This document shows, piece by piece, positions 45,653 to 57,700 of a stretch of 64,000 bases of DNA. The notes under the pieces were generated by a model. That model made no database searches and was not told where the DNA came from. It was given only the letters and a program-made list of their open reading frames with translations. The DNA is from Ichthyosporea sp. XGB-2017a. Its lineage: Eukaryota; Opisthokonta; Ichthyosporea. Position numbers and translations under genes: made by a program. The stretch's first letter is position 1. Each line of letters begins with the position of its first letter. The DNA is taken from positions 47,687-111,686 of the forward strand of contig PDIM01000008.1 of the NCBI GenBank assembly GCA_002811675.1. The letters run 5' to 3'.

Positions 45653-46056
45653 CCAAACCAAAAAGCATTATGTTATGGAAAATGGGGGCATTAAAGATTA
45701 CCTAATGGCTTTTTCTAACCAAACTTTGATCCTCTTTAGAGTCTATAATAGTAGACGTATTATTATTGTTTCACGCTTTGATCAGCCCTAGACCCCTCTG
45801 CTGCAGGGTGTCCCTCACAGCTGCTAGCTGCACCGTGGACCATGTCGAGGCCAGGGAAGTGTCTGATTCACACATGGGGGAACAGAGAGACAGAGACAGA
45901 GAGAGAGAGAGACTGCCACGGGAGACGGAATGGACGAATGATTTGAGTCACCTGCTGCGTTCTGAATCAGGGTTTGAAAATCTATTTGGTGTGTAAATAT
46001 TGAAATCAAGTGATATTATATGTAAGGAGAATTAAGGAAGGGATTTATAGCTCAGA
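45653..46056. promoter_or_regulatory. Divergent promoter region, DOPA dioxygenase-like / COQ4
   Basis: About 400 bp shared between the two divergent genes. A short GA-rich tract is at about 45890-45912. No TATA box was found for COQ4. Confidence 0.4.
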
Positions 46057-46896
46057 ATGGTGTTATTGTTGCGAAATGGGGCGGTTCGGGGGGTTCATCG
46101 GGCACTGTCAAATGCAGGTAGGAGGGGAGGTTGCTCGCATATTGTTGTGCCTTGTAGAATGGAGAGTAGAGGCCCTGGGTGTACTAGGGAGTATGGTAGT
46201 TCAAGTGTATTGCAGGACACTCCTCTGTATGGATCACATTTGCCTCTGTCAGGTATTCAGAAGGGTCTTCTAGCAGTTGGATCTGCCCTTGTATCTGTTG
46301 TGGATCCCACGCGGCAAGATATGGTAGCTGCACTTGGTGAAACAACTGGGTATTATGCTCTGAAAGATATACACGCGAAAATGTTGAGGAGTGAAACTGG
46401 GAGACAGATTCTTGAAGAAAAGCCGCGCATATCAAGTAAAACTATTGATTTGGAGTGGCTGAGAACTTTGCCCGCGGGAACATTGGGACGGGAATATGTA
46501 AGGTTTTTGGATGATCAGCAAGTTTCGCCGGATACGCGAACACCGGTAAAGTTTGTTGATGATCCGGAGCTTGCGTATGTTATGCAACGTTATAGGGAGA
46601 TTCACGATTTCATGCATACTTTGTTTGATGTATCTGTGACAGTTGAAGCCGAGATTGCCTTGAAATATGTGGAGCTACTACAGACAAAACTGCCCATGAA
46701 TCTTCTTGCTGGTTTGTTTGGGCCTCTCAATTTGGATTCCAAGGCTCGTAAAAGTTTAGCTCTGAGTTATATTCCATGGGCTGCCCAGGCCGCCAGCCAA
46801 GCTGATTTTCTTCTTAACATTTATTACGAGAATGAATTTAAAGAGGATTTGGGGGTGATTCGAAGAAAATACAAGATTTTGCCGTACCATGGTTGA
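46057..46896 (+). CDS. COQ4: COQ4, coenzyme Q biosynthesis protein
   Basis: This 279-residue protein belongs to COQ4, needed for ubiquinone synthesis at the matrix face of the mitochondrial inner membrane, where it organises the biosynthetic complex and has been linked to C1 decarboxylation of the ring. The metal motif HDxxH-(x11)-E is complete as His183-Asp184...His187...Glu199 in EIHDFMHTLFDVSVTVEAE. The core block GDTTG-like region appears as LGETTGYYAL, and the C-terminal WAAQAASQADFLLNIYYE is typical. The N-terminal 60 residues are Arg-rich with few acids, consistent with a mitochondrial targeting sequence. ATG 46057 is the first in frame. No introns. It converges on the HMG-PHD gene with 353 bp between. 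Confidence 0.95.
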   Translation: MVLLLRNGAVRGVHRALSNAGRRGGCSHIVVPCRMESRGPGCTREYGSSSVLQDTPLYGSHLPLSGIQKGLLAVGSALVSVVDPTRQDMVAALGETTGYYALKDIHAKMLRSETGRQILEEKPRISSKTIDLEWLRTLPAGTLGREYVRFLDDQQVSPDTRTPVKFVDDPELAYVMQRYREIHDFMHTLFDVSVTVEAEIALKYVELLQTKLPMNLLAGLFGPLNLDSKARKSLALSYIPWAAQAASQADFLLNIYYENEFKEDLGVIRRKYKILPYHG

Positions 46897-47249
46897 AAAG
46901 CAAAAGCTGATTGAATAAATTAAAGGACTAAAAGAAGAAGGGCCATCGTAAAGAGTAAAGAGAAAGGTTTTACTTCCTATAAGTGGTTTTCTACCATTTC
47001 TTTAATAAGTGAAGGGTGTGTTTATTTTTCTGTGTTTCTTTTAAAGTATAGTTAAGTCTGAAGGTGAGAAGTCTTTTGCTCTTCTCTTTTGCTTTTAACA
47101 AGGTTGTTTCATACAATTACAGTGCCATTTCAGCTTTTCGTGTTTGCTTTTGCTCTTTTTCTTTTTTCTGCTTAAATTACTGTATAACGTGGGGATAAGT
47201 GCGGATGAGAGGCAAGCTTGTATTCGGATTGGAGATTTGCGAAAAAGTC
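46897..47249. other. Intergenic between convergent COQ4 and HMG-PHD genes
   Basis: AATAAA just after the COQ4 stop at about 46914 is a likely polyadenylation signal. The remainder is T-rich 3' UTR-like sequence with no further feature. Confidence 0.5.
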
Positions 47250-48890
47250 TTATGATATTGTTGTCAATGCGTCACAAGGTCCACACGTCCACTCAGCACT
47301 AGGCTCCTGCTGTAAAAGCTGGTATGCTACTGGGGTCAGTCCTGAGCATGCTCTGTGAAACCAGCGATCACAGCCGTTCTCGCAAAAGATTCCTTCTTCA
47401 CCATCTTTCACTTCTTTCTTGCATGAGCCACAGGGATAGGACTGCTCTTGGGTGTATTCTGCCATTTCGCGCTGGTAGCGTACTTTATCTTCAGCAGCCA
47501 ACTGTTGAAAGTAACTTCTACCCCTTTCGTCCAAATGTTTCCAGGCCTGCGCTACGATATTCGTTACTTCCGGCACGGTTAAACCAGGATTGGCTCTCGA
47601 TATTTTCTTCCTGTTTTCTTTAGAAAATAACTGAAAGGCATTGGCTGGCCCCTTAGGCCCCTTCTCCAACCTTGCCTTCTTTTGTTTCTCTTCCTTTTCT
47701 TCCTCCCTCTTTCTCTTGCGCATCTCTTTCGCTGCGGCAGCTGCTTTTAACTCCTCCTCCTTCTGCCGTTTCTTTGCCTCTTTCTCTTTTTTCCCCTTTT
47801 CTTTCAACTTTTGTGCTTCGCTCTTTTTGCGTTTCTGCTCTTTTGGAGGTTTTGGTTCTTTCGGAGGTTTTGGTTCTTTCGGAGGTTTGTTTTTTTTCTT
47901 TGGTGGTGGAAGTACAAACCCCTCTGGCAATTCACTCGCTTTAAGCAATTCTTTAATTCTATCCGATATAACATATTCAGTCGGGTCTTTAGAAGGCGGT
48001 TGCACTTTTATAGAGCTTTCGACTGTGGGGGTCATTTCGCTATCAGTCGTCATTATTCTATCGTTCGAGGTGGCACTTTCAATACAATTTTCAGATGCAT
48101 TTGTTTCCGCAAAGCTACTTTCTAATTCACTAGTACTTTCAACAGAATCCCCGACTATATCGACATCTTCCTGACTTCCCACAAAAGGCTTACTTTCAGC
48201 AACTGGCTGGCTTTCGGCAACTGGCCCGCTTTCAGACTGACTTTCTGAGACAGGCTCGCGTTCTTCAACGCAATTTTCCTTTTCGTTCACTATCTTCTCT
48301 ACGTCTTGTTCTGTCTTTAAACTACTACCAGAAAATCCAACAGATCCCTCCCCGCCCCTTCCCTCAGCAGAGCATGCAATGCTAGTCTTCCCAATCGGGA
48401 TGGGGGCAGAATCAGCGCACGAGACGTTACTAGTGGGCCCACCCCCATAACTTATAGGGTCATTTTCTGTCACATTTGCCACTACGCAACTCCCGCTTTC
48501 ATTTTGTGAGCGAGTGACTTGCTCCCCCTTTTCAGGAATACCATTTTTTTGATCTTTCGTGTGATCCACTTCAGTAAGCTTTTCAGCAGACATGGGAGGA
48601 GCGTAAGCCTCACATTTATCATCTGCCGCAATAATTTCACGCACTTCTTCCCTTCCGCACTCTTTATCTACCCCTAAATCTATTTTTTTTACTTCCAGCT
48701 GAGGTTCAAAAACGCCAGTTCCTCCATTTGCAGAACTTCCGTCCTTCTCTGCAGTGAAGCTTCCTACCTTAGGAGCAGTTGATGAATCGCCATTCATGTC
48801 TGGGGCAGTCAGTTCTGATACTTTTTTGACATTAAAAGCCTCCATCGGTGTGCGGGAACTCCCGTCCTCTTCCTGACAATCTACTACCAT
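47250..48890 (-). CDS. HMG-box protein with Pygopus-like PHD finger
   Basis: This 546-residue protein starts at ATG 48890. The first 320 residues are acidic, Ser/Glu-rich and disordered, with short repeats of ESQ-P-VAES type at about 215-235. A Lys/Pro-rich then Lys/Glu-rich stretch (about 330-405; PPKEPKPPKEPKPPKEQKRK) precedes an HMG box at about 410-475 (PANAFQLFSKENR, then AWKHLDERGRSYFQQLAAED). A PHD finger fills about 486-540: YPCGSCKKEVKDGEEGIFCE, then CDRWFHRACSGLTPVAY and EWTCGPC. Its spacing and the WFHR-C-GLT-AY block resemble the Pygopus PHD more than most PHD fingers; in animals that finger binds methylated H3K4 and BCL9. A chromatin or transcription role is inferred. No introns. 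Confidence 0.8.
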   Translation of the reverse strand: MVVDCQEEDGSSRTPMEAFNVKKVSELTAPDMNGDSSTAPKVGSFTAEKDGSSANGGTGVFEPQLEVKKIDLGVDKECGREEVREIIAADDKCEAYAPPMSAEKLTEVDHTKDQKNGIPEKGEQVTRSQNESGSCVVANVTENDPISYGGGPTSNVSCADSAPIPIGKTSIACSAEGRGGEGSVGFSGSSLKTEQDVEKIVNEKENCVEEREPVSESQSESGPVAESQPVAESKPFVGSQEDVDIVGDSVESTSELESSFAETNASENCIESATSNDRIMTTDSEMTPTVESSIKVQPPSKDPTEYVISDRIKELLKASELPEGFVLPPPKKKNKPPKEPKPPKEPKPPKEQKRKKSEAQKLKEKGKKEKEAKKRQKEEELKAAAAAKEMRKRKREEEKEEKQKKARLEKGPKGPANAFQLFSKENRKKISRANPGLTVPEVTNIVAQAWKHLDERGRSYFQQLAAEDKVRYQREMAEYTQEQSYPCGSCKKEVKDGEEGIFCENGCDRWFHRACSGLTPVAYQLLQQEPSAEWTCGPCDALTTIS

Positions 48891-49649
48891 TCAATCGCCC
48901 TTGCTAGACTATTAAAGGCCTCGCCTAACTCTAAATGCAAATACGCTTCAGTACGAACAAAAAGGACGCAACAAAAGCCTCACAAAAAAATACCCCTTCA
49001 AGAAAACCGGACCAAAGCAAACCGCAATAGACTGACAAGGAAACACAATATTCCTAATCAGAATATGACAGTGTGCGCCCGATCAACCGCTCGTTCAACG
49101 ACACAGAAGATTCAAATTAGCGATAGAAAAAATGAAAACGGATGATATATAATCGAGCCAGAAGAAGGCATACAAAATAAAAAAGAAGTATAAAATTAAA
49201 TTTTTATTTTATTTTTTTATTTTTTATTATGTATGGAAGCTCGAGGGCCCAGGAGAACGAGGATTGCGGACAAAACAACAACTCGATCTGCAAGTAATTG
49301 TCTGCAGCAGAAGGAAGGGTTAGGGGGGATATATCACCTAATTATATGCACGTGATATTGGATGGGGGTTAGGGGTGCCAGACTGGGGCCATGTGAGGTA
49401 CTGGAAATAAGGGCCCCATGTGAGTGAGCTAGAATAGCAATAGATAGTACTGCACCAGTCCACTATATATCCCTCTAACACCCCCCAGCTGGACATGCAT
49501 GGCATTCTATGAATGACTCTGCTCTAGATCACTACATAATATATATCTTATTGGATCTGCTCCTTTATTCGTACTTGTATCCTTGTGTACATAATTCTGA
49601 ATCGATGATACTCGATTGTTTATTGGTCTATTAGCTTCTGTGATTTAAT
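48891..49649. promoter_or_regulatory. Divergent promoter region, HMG-PHD / DDX21-like
   Basis: 759 bp between divergent genes. It contains a T/A-rich tract at about 49195-49225, GGGTTAGG strings at 49318 and 49367, and ACTATATATCC near 49463 about 185 bases before the helicase ATG, which could be a TATA-like element. Shared control is only inferred. Confidence 0.4.
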
Positions 49650-51686
49650 ATGCCCGGTAAGATTGCTGACAAGAATATGGCCCTGTCTGTTGTGACTGAG
49701 GAGGTGAACCTCAAAAAGGAGAAAAAAGAGAAGAAGGACAAGAAGGACAAGAAAAGTAAGAAGTCCGAAAAGAAGGAAAAGAAGAGCAAGGATGGAGAAA
49801 AAAAAAGAAAGAGATCGTCCTCTGATTCTGACGCTGAGTCTGTGACCAAGGAAAAGAAAGTTGCCAAAGTTGTAGAGGAAACCGACAGTGAAGTCAGTGA
49901 CGAGAGCTCAAAACCACTCACCAAAGAGGAAGGTTGCTTGGATCAGTTTCGTATTTCCTCGAGGACCAAGGAACTACTTGCCAAAAAGAAAGTTAGTCAC
50001 TTGTTCCCAATCCAGGTGAAGACTTTCGATCTCATTTATGATGGGAAGGATGTTTTGGGGCGGGCTAGAACTGGAACCGGCAAAACGCTATCATTTGCAT
50101 TACCCGTTATTGAAAAGTTGACAAATTCAGTGGATAAAAAGTATGGAAGGGGTGCTTCAGTGCTTGTTATGGCTCCCACCCGTGAGCTGGCGCGCCAAGT
50201 ATTCCAGGATTTTTCAGATATTGGGGAGGGACTTTCTTGCACTTGTGTGTATGGAGGTGCTCCTTATGAGCCACAGGAGAGGGATTTTAGAAGAGGTGTA
50301 GATGTGGTAGTTGGTACACCAGGGAGACTAATGGATCACTTGCATAGAGGTAATTTGAAGCTGGACAACATTAAATTTGTGATCTTGGATGAAGCCGATC
50401 AAATGTTGGACATTGGCTTCGCCGATGCCATGGATGAAGTTCTTAAAGCTATCAAGGATCAAAATGACTCAAAGAACTACCAAACTCTTTTGTTTTCTGC
50501 AACTTTACCGGATTGGATTCAAAAAACTGTTAGAAAGTACCTAAAACCGGATCAGGTTACCGTTGATTTGATTGGTGACTCGGAGATCAAGGTTGGTGTC
50601 AACATCAAAATGTTGGCAATTCGTTGTAGCTGGCAAGAAAGGGCCGCTACATTGAAAGATGTAGTCAAAGTATACAGTGGAGGGCATGGTCGCACTATTA
50701 TTTTCACAGAAACAAAGCGAGAGGCCAATGAACTTACCATTGATGCCTTCAATAACGAATGCCAGGTTCTTCATGGAGATATTCCTCAGAAGCAAAGAGA
50801 AACCACCATTGCTGGCTTTCGTTCAGGAAAGTTCAGTGTATTGATCGCAACTGATGTTGCTGCCAGAGGACTCGATATTCCGGAAGTTGATGTGGTTGTT
50901 CAGTGTGAGCCCCCTAAGGACACTGATACCTTCGTCCACAGGTCCGGAAGAACAGGAAGGGCTGGGAAATCTGGAGTGAATATTTTGTTCTACAAGCCCC
51001 AGCAAGAGTCAATGGTAAAGCACATTGAAAGAAAATGTAAAATCATGTTTAAAAGAATTGGTGCACCGCAGCCTGCTGATATTATTGGTGCTGTTGCCAA
51101 TGATGTTACAAAGTCTCTGAAAGAAGTTCCTAAAGAGGTTTTGGATTTATTTCGTGAGCCAGCAGAAGCCATGATTGAGAAGAAGGGCTCTGTGGAAGCA
51201 CTGGCTGCTGCTCTAGCGCACATTTCAGGTTATACCGAAATCAAAACCCGTTCTTTGTTAAATTCTTCAGAAGGATTTGTAACGTTTTTCATGAAGTGCG
51301 AAACCGAGTTTAGATCAGTTTCATACATTTGGGCCATATTGCGAAAGACAATGCCAGCTTCAATTACTGATTCTGTCAAAGGTATGAGAATTTGTAAGGA
51401 TTACAAGGGGGCGGTTTTTGATTGTCCCTCGAATCTGGTATCTACTTTGGAGTCCAATTGGGAGGACACCAAGTATACCACCTTGGAAAAAGCCACTGCT
51501 ATTCCTGACTTGGTTGAAGCGCCTAGTGATAGACAGAATAATGGCCGCACCTTTGGTGGACGCCGCGGTGGTGGGTTCAGTGGTGGAAACAGAGGCTTTG
51601 GGGGCAGAAATGGTGGTGGAAATGGAGGCAGAAATGGCGGTGGAAGCAGAGGCTTCGGTGGAGGGAGAGGCTTTACCCGCAGGTAA
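49650..51686 (+). CDS. DDX21: DDX21/DDX50-like DEAD-box RNA helicase with GUCT domain
   Basis: This 678-residue RNA helicase has a Lys-rich N-terminus (about residues 20-55) followed by acidic Ser stretches. The Q motif lies near 122 (FPIQ), motif I is ARTGTGKT (about 139-146), motif Ia is APTRELA, motif II is LDEADQML near 247, motif III is SAT, motif V is ATDVAARGLDIP and motif VI is HRSGRTGRAG. A GUCT-type domain covers about 480-600 (SLLNSSEGFVTFFMKC), and the end is an RGG/GGNRGFGG-rich tail. This order is that of the nucleolar DDX21/DDX50 proteins of animals and of plastid/nucleolar RH7-type helicases; a role in rRNA processing is inferred. ATG 49650. No introns. Its stop is 66 bp from the dynein stop in tail-to-tail orientation. 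Confidence 0.92.
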   Translation: MPGKIADKNMALSVVTEEVNLKKEKKEKKDKKDKKSKKSEKKEKKSKDGEKKRKRSSSDSDAESVTKEKKVAKVVEETDSEVSDESSKPLTKEEGCLDQFRISSRTKELLAKKKVSHLFPIQVKTFDLIYDGKDVLGRARTGTGKTLSFALPVIEKLTNSVDKKYGRGASVLVMAPTRELARQVFQDFSDIGEGLSCTCVYGGAPYEPQERDFRRGVDVVVGTPGRLMDHLHRGNLKLDNIKFVILDEADQMLDIGFADAMDEVLKAIKDQNDSKNYQTLLFSATLPDWIQKTVRKYLKPDQVTVDLIGDSEIKVGVNIKMLAIRCSWQERAATLKDVVKVYSGGHGRTIIFTETKREANELTIDAFNNECQVLHGDIPQKQRETTIAGFRSGKFSVLIATDVAARGLDIPEVDVVVQCEPPKDTDTFVHRSGRTGRAGKSGVNILFYKPQQESMVKHIERKCKIMFKRIGAPQPADIIGAVANDVTKSLKEVPKEVLDLFREPAEAMIEKKGSVEALAAALAHISGYTEIKTRSLLNSSEGFVTFFMKCETEFRSVSYIWAILRKTMPASITDSVKGMRICKDYKGAVFDCPSNLVSTLESNWEDTKYTTLEKATAIPDLVEAPSDRQNNGRTFGGRRGGGFSGGNRGFGGRNGGGNGGRNGGGSRGFGGGRGFTRR

Positions 51687-51752
51687 ACCAGATTTAAATT
51701 TTTAAAGTAATTTTATTTAGGTGACGGGGCAGGAGTAAGAATGTAAATTATT

Positions 51753-54700
51753 TTAGTTATCCAGCTGACACAGCAGAGCAGTTCCTCTAAGTATCCAATG
51801 CTGACTTTGCTGCAAAGAATTAAGATACACCACTAACACGAAATTTGTGGAATGCCCAGTTGTAGACAATGTACCTGCTCGAATAGAGGTTTTATATAGG
51901 GGGCAATCATAAAGGCCATGCTCGGGGGTATAATTTTGAGCGGGTTTGAATAGAATAAGAGGCATGGGCTGCAGATATTCATAGGAAATCGAAATAAAGT
52001 ATTATTTGAGTATTAAAGTATGACAGGTTGATGTAGAAGATATATGTTAATAATACGTTCAAAGTACTTACCGAGTGAAGTTCACCAGCATTTGCTTCCT
52101 TCAAAGCCCCTCTACTTCTGTCCCACACCGCTCCTTCAAGAAAGAGGCCATGCACGAGAACACCATCATCTGGAGCGGGGACATTTTCAATTTCTGACAT
52201 ATCTACAGATAAAACTTCGTAGCAGAAAGACAAAGAGTCTATAGGTATGTTATATTTTCTTGCATAATTTTGCAAGCTTCCGGTCAAGAATCCTTGGGGA
52301 AAAAAGAACCCAGGGAGCCAAAATGCTTTTGGTTGTCCATTTTGTATCCATTCATACAAAGTATCGACTCTCTGAATGAGATCTTTTACCCATGGAGCCA
52401 AGGGTTTAAGGGAAGGATACGCTGCATTTGCCCACTGGGTAGGAACGTGATTGTTTAACAAACTAATAAATACTCTCTCAAGCTCCGCCGACATAACCAC
52501 AAGGCCTTTAATTGCCTTGATAAGAGACTCTAACGATGTCTTGCAAAGGGTTAACAACTTGTTAAATCTTGTGGATTCTTGCTTTAGTACTGTTGATAAT
52601 GAATTCATCCTCCCTTTTTCATCCGTTGCCCATAAACTTTCGCTGGCCTCTCTTACATCGAGGTTCTTTGGCCACTGCTCCAAAATGCTGGCAGCAAGCT
52701 CTGAAACAACCTCCTCGCTCGTTTTGCCCCCCCCACCAGAAACGACTCTTGGTTGAACACTCAATATAGTAGAGATTAACTTATTGGTTTCTTGATTTTC
52801 GTATGTAATATTTGCGTTGTCATGGAGCCCAAAAACTTCTGGTCCTTCCGAAAGAGGAAGTTGCTCTATGTATTGTTGGTATTGTTCTAGACTTCCATTC
52901 TTTAAATTATGATACTTTCCAGAAACGGAAAACTTATACTCCCCTTCAAGTGCTTCTGGTGTGTAAAACTTTTTAACAATATTTTTCATACATCGCCTAT
53001 CCCAATCATCAGTAACTCGACCACCGTAAGTAATTTCCGCTGTCAAAAAGTTAAGCGCATCCCAAGGAACTTCTGGCTGCTCCCAGAGAAATTTTCGCAA
53101 CATCTGCATAGATACCATTCTGTCACTTTCATTAAACTCGTATTTGATATTCCACCCAAGTGGACCATACTTCTTTCTTTCTTGAATGGCAGCATGAAAA
53201 AAGAAGAGACCACACAAGAGACGCTTGAATTGATCTCCTTTGGCATGGGTTTCAAATTCCTCTTTGGTTAAATCGCCAAAAGTGCGGATGAGATTAGCCC
53301 TCAAGCCTTTGGGCGGCTCTGTTACGACTTTTAGCCCATTTTGAAGGACAGAGACAGGAAAGGTCTTTGATGGCATGGAGCTCAGCCAAAGTCTAAAATC
53401 AGGATGAACTTTTGCATTCTTACTCTTGAAGTCTTTTACAATGACTTCCAATGAAAGCATCCAAGATGTGGCTAAATGGCAGTTTTGTAAAAACACCCAA
53501 TGCCCTTCTTTTGTCCCTTTGCTAATCAACGACTCCGCAATGGGACCTTGCCCTTGCCCCAAGGAAATAATATGAAGCTTGTCATCGTAGCCCTTTTCGG
53601 TAGCACATCTTAAAAGAGCATCGGTGGGATCAGATCCTGTTGATAGTACAAATATAAGAGGCGCTGTATTCACCATATCCTCATACACAGCGTTCAAATC
53701 AAATTTTCCACTTTCAACGAAACTTCTTCCCAGATTTTCGATTACAAAGTTTGTAACGCAATATGTCGTCTTTTCCTTTCTCAGAAGCTTTTTTACCATC
53801 AATTTTTGAAAGCATGTTAGATCATCTTCCCACTGGGAAGGTAGCAGCTCACTCTGGGGCTCGTCCACCGTCCCCAGCAGTTCCCATTGGCTGGTATTGT
53901 TTTGTATATGAGTTACCAGGTTTTCCAAAGGAGGTATAGTCAAAGAAGCAGCGAATATTTGTTCCCAATCGGGCTCAGATATCCACGTTACATTTGGTCT
54001 CAAAGGCACTTCTTTACCCACAATAGAACTTCCTCTTAAAAAGAAATTCCATTCGTCTGTAGAGATTTCATTTCGGTTTCTCATAATTTGAACACAATTC
54101 ATAAACGAATACATTAACTTATGTTCTTCAAACAGGCCTCTTGAAATGTTTCTGTATATGGCGGAGGTTATATTTGCGATAAGTGTTTTGATTCTCTCAT
54201 CAATATCTCTACAAGGATCAGTTTGCTCAATTGTTTGATTAAATAAGCTCGAAAAATACTCCAACGAAAACTGGTACATTGGATCAATGAGGGCCAAATC
54301 CGATACGACAAAGCATAGTATAGACCCTCGAATAGAAACCGGCCTATATATTTCACGAGCAGTACTAATATTTTTCTCAGTTTCCTCCGCTTCGATAAGT
54401 CTGGCAGATATGGCTTTGGATGTAACTTTAGATTGCTGCAAAGTATTCACAAGCTCATCATCGTCTAAGATATTTCCCTTCGATTCGAATAGAAGTTTTA
54501 GGATTTTGTTTTCAATGTCTTTCAGTTCCTTTTTATCAGCCGCGATAGATGTCACCAGCTTATTGCGTTGTTCTTCTAAGTCTGGTCTCTCCTGACTAAC
54601 CACGTCCGCCAAAAGCTGATCTTCTAGACCTTTGGGCGTTACAGTAAAATTAATAATTGTCACCTTGACACAGATTTCTGGGAGATAGTGAGGGTTTGAC

Positions 54701-57700
54701 AGTTTACTTGTCATATAAAACTTGAAATTCTTATCATAATCAATGTCGCTGTCGCCAAGACGAATGAGCATTCTTCCGCCTTGCTTATAAACCTGGCGAA
54801 GCAAAATAGGTTCCAGTGAAGGATCTAACGTTTCACCAACCTCTTCTAACAATACCGGTGTTCCCATTCGGATAGCATTTTCCAAGGTTCGCAAGTAGTT
54901 TTGATCTGTTAATTTGATCACTTTGAGCTGATTTGGCTCTTCCATTTGCCTAATCCATTTGTTTGCTTGTCCCTGAGGATCAATCATTAGAGGCCACCTT
55001 CTTCCCCGATTGACCAAGATGCCATTCTCAGTTGATAAATTATCAGCAGGAAGTCCAAAGATATTCCATTCTCGAATAAGAACGGGATCTCCACACACAG
55101 ATATAAGATCAACATTATCAGCTACACGGATTTCAAGAGTTTTGCAATTTTCTACCCACGTTTGCACCAATTCTTGTCGATACGTCACTGTAAAGGCTCC
55201 ATAGTAGGCGATACATGCACTTGCTATCAAAGTAGAGCCAATCAAATCCTTAATTTGCTCTTCAAAAATTGCGACATTCTCTGTCCAACGCACTTGTTCG
55301 TCCGCCAACGCAGTTGTCAATTTGGAAGCCATAACAAGACGGTTGGATGTTTGCTGCATTTTATCTTGCAAGCTCTTTTTCTCATTGATACTCGCTTGAA
55401 AATCGGCTTCCAGCTTTGCCAAGGTAGCTTCGACTTTAGACAATTCACTCTGTTTTGCCTCTAGCTTGGCCATTGTAGCTGCAAGGGAGGTCTCAGCCTC
55501 TTCTAGTCTAGCTCTTTTGGGGGCTACAGTTTTGTTAACATGACTGTACAAAACGATGGCATGGATCCACATGCACATAGATTTGCAGGCAGATGATACC
55601 TTGGCAACATTTTCGGGGGTGAAGTCTGGATTTTGAACATACTTTTCCAGTTTTTTAATAGTGGATTCTGGGATTTTGTCCTTATCAAACTCGATCATTT
55701 TCTTTAGAAGTTGAGGGTCATTTAAAACAGTTTTTGCTGAGGCCCAGTCAGGCTTCACCTTGAAAAGAAGGCACACTGCCTCCATTACGAGGGCTACTAA
55801 AGGTGGCGGGTTGTTAAAAACTTTCAGTTCAGAGATACTTGACTTATCAAGATTTTGCAATGCTTCTTCTGCACTTGCCAAAGCTGGCAGGGCCTCATCA
55901 AGATCCTTTTGAGCATCTGCTGCAATAGCTTGAGTTTCTTCCGCTTGTGCCTTTGCAACGCTTTCTTCTTCCGATACAACTTTCTTTACTTCATCCGCCG
56001 CTGCTTGATCCTTTTCGAGTTGTCCCATAAGAACTTCTGTTGCGGCCGCTTTCTCCTTTAATTCCGGCTCTAAGCTTGTCAATTCTACTTTCATATCGGC
56101 AACAAGTTCATTAGTTTCCATGAGTTTCTGCAAGCCATTCTTTAGTTTGTCTCTAGCACCGGACATTTCTTCACGTTTTTCTGCCAACATGGAAATGTAA
56201 AAATTAATCAACTCTAGATAACTTGTTGGAGTAGTATAGTATTTTCTTCGTAATTCTTCCCAAAACTTTTCCGCAATATCATTAACACTGGAATGAATAT
56301 CAACACACATTTGCGCGAGCTTCGCATTATTTTCCGGTTTACCAAGATCTAATGACTCCAAGAAGTTTTGTGATACAGACAAAAGTGCCTCAGTCGGCCA
56401 TGAGCTCAACCAATCAATTGTACAGCAATTTACAAGAGATGGAAACATTCTACACCTTTCTCTAAACGCGTCACCAACAGGACTCATACAGAGCACAATG
56501 TGAAGATTGTCCCTTACTCTACTAATAAAGTATCTACCCAAAGCATCCCTATTGTTTGCAAGCTCTGGTATATTTTTAACTTTGATACTCAGATCGCTCA
56601 ACATTTTTTCTCTTTCATCCATGTCAAATAAGTTAGGGACTTCTCCTGAATTTAAAATATTGTTAATATCTTCCAAGAAACCCTCATCAAGAATTTGCGT
56701 ATCAGTGAACAAAAATGTAGTATTCAGTCCCTCCACCCCTGCAGTTTGATAAAGCTTTTTCAAATCATCGCGAAATTCATTAACTCCATAGCCTTTTGAA
56801 AGCTCAATTTGAAAACATTTGTATTCCGACATATGACAAGCCAAGCGTGTAAGACTCTGTTTTCCAGTTCCTCCAACACCAACAAGAAGGGCACATCCTC
56901 GAGGCTGTCGTATAATTCTGGAAATTCTGGATATGTGTTCAATGGCATCCGCAAAAAACACAAGCTTCATGGTATTAGAAGAGCTAAGATTGTATTCATC
57001 AAGAAAGTCGTTCAGAGCAGTTTTAATTTTGGTCATATCTGTAACTTCAATATAGGGCTTTTCTTCTCCTCTGCTCATAAAATCGCAGAAAATAATAGGA
57101 TTTTGCTCAAAATCTTCACCAGATATAGACTGACCGAGGTTACGATTAACAATTTCTGAAAGCAAGTTGTTGAAGTACCTCTTGTCATCAATATCAATTA
57201 ATCTATCATGAAATACTCTTGAGCATTCATGGCAAAATAGCCTTACAAAGGATGACTTATTTCTTATTTGATCTTGATGAGATTGCAAGATTCCCTGAAA
57301 TGCTTTCGATAGATCTCTGAGATTAAACGTGTAATGAGATTTGGCAGGTGTAGGAAGGAGCTCTTCAGACATTCTATCATATATTTGACAGCACGATTCA
57401 ACTGTTTTTTGGGCCAAAGACCGGACTTCTTCACTAAAAGGTTCAAGAAAGCCACTCAAAATAGCCTGAAAAATGAGTTGTAAAGTTTGGGGTGACGGCG
57501 CAGGAATGCTTAACAAGCTAAAGTGACGAACAAATCTTGGTGTCACAGCACTTCTTCCTCCTCCAGGAGGGGCACAAGCACACATGCACGTCATATCTTC
57601 GATAGACTTCCAGTAAAGCTTTTCTCTGTCATAGAATCCTTTAAAGTCCAAATATTGACGCAAAAGTTCTACTGGAGGCTGGGCACCGTACTCTTCGACT

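Noticed and set aside
47641-48174. 177-residue Phe/Ser-rich plus-strand frame over the HMG-PHD gene
   Set aside because: It is the antisense of a Lys/Glu-rich coding stretch, a common source of false hydrophobic frames.
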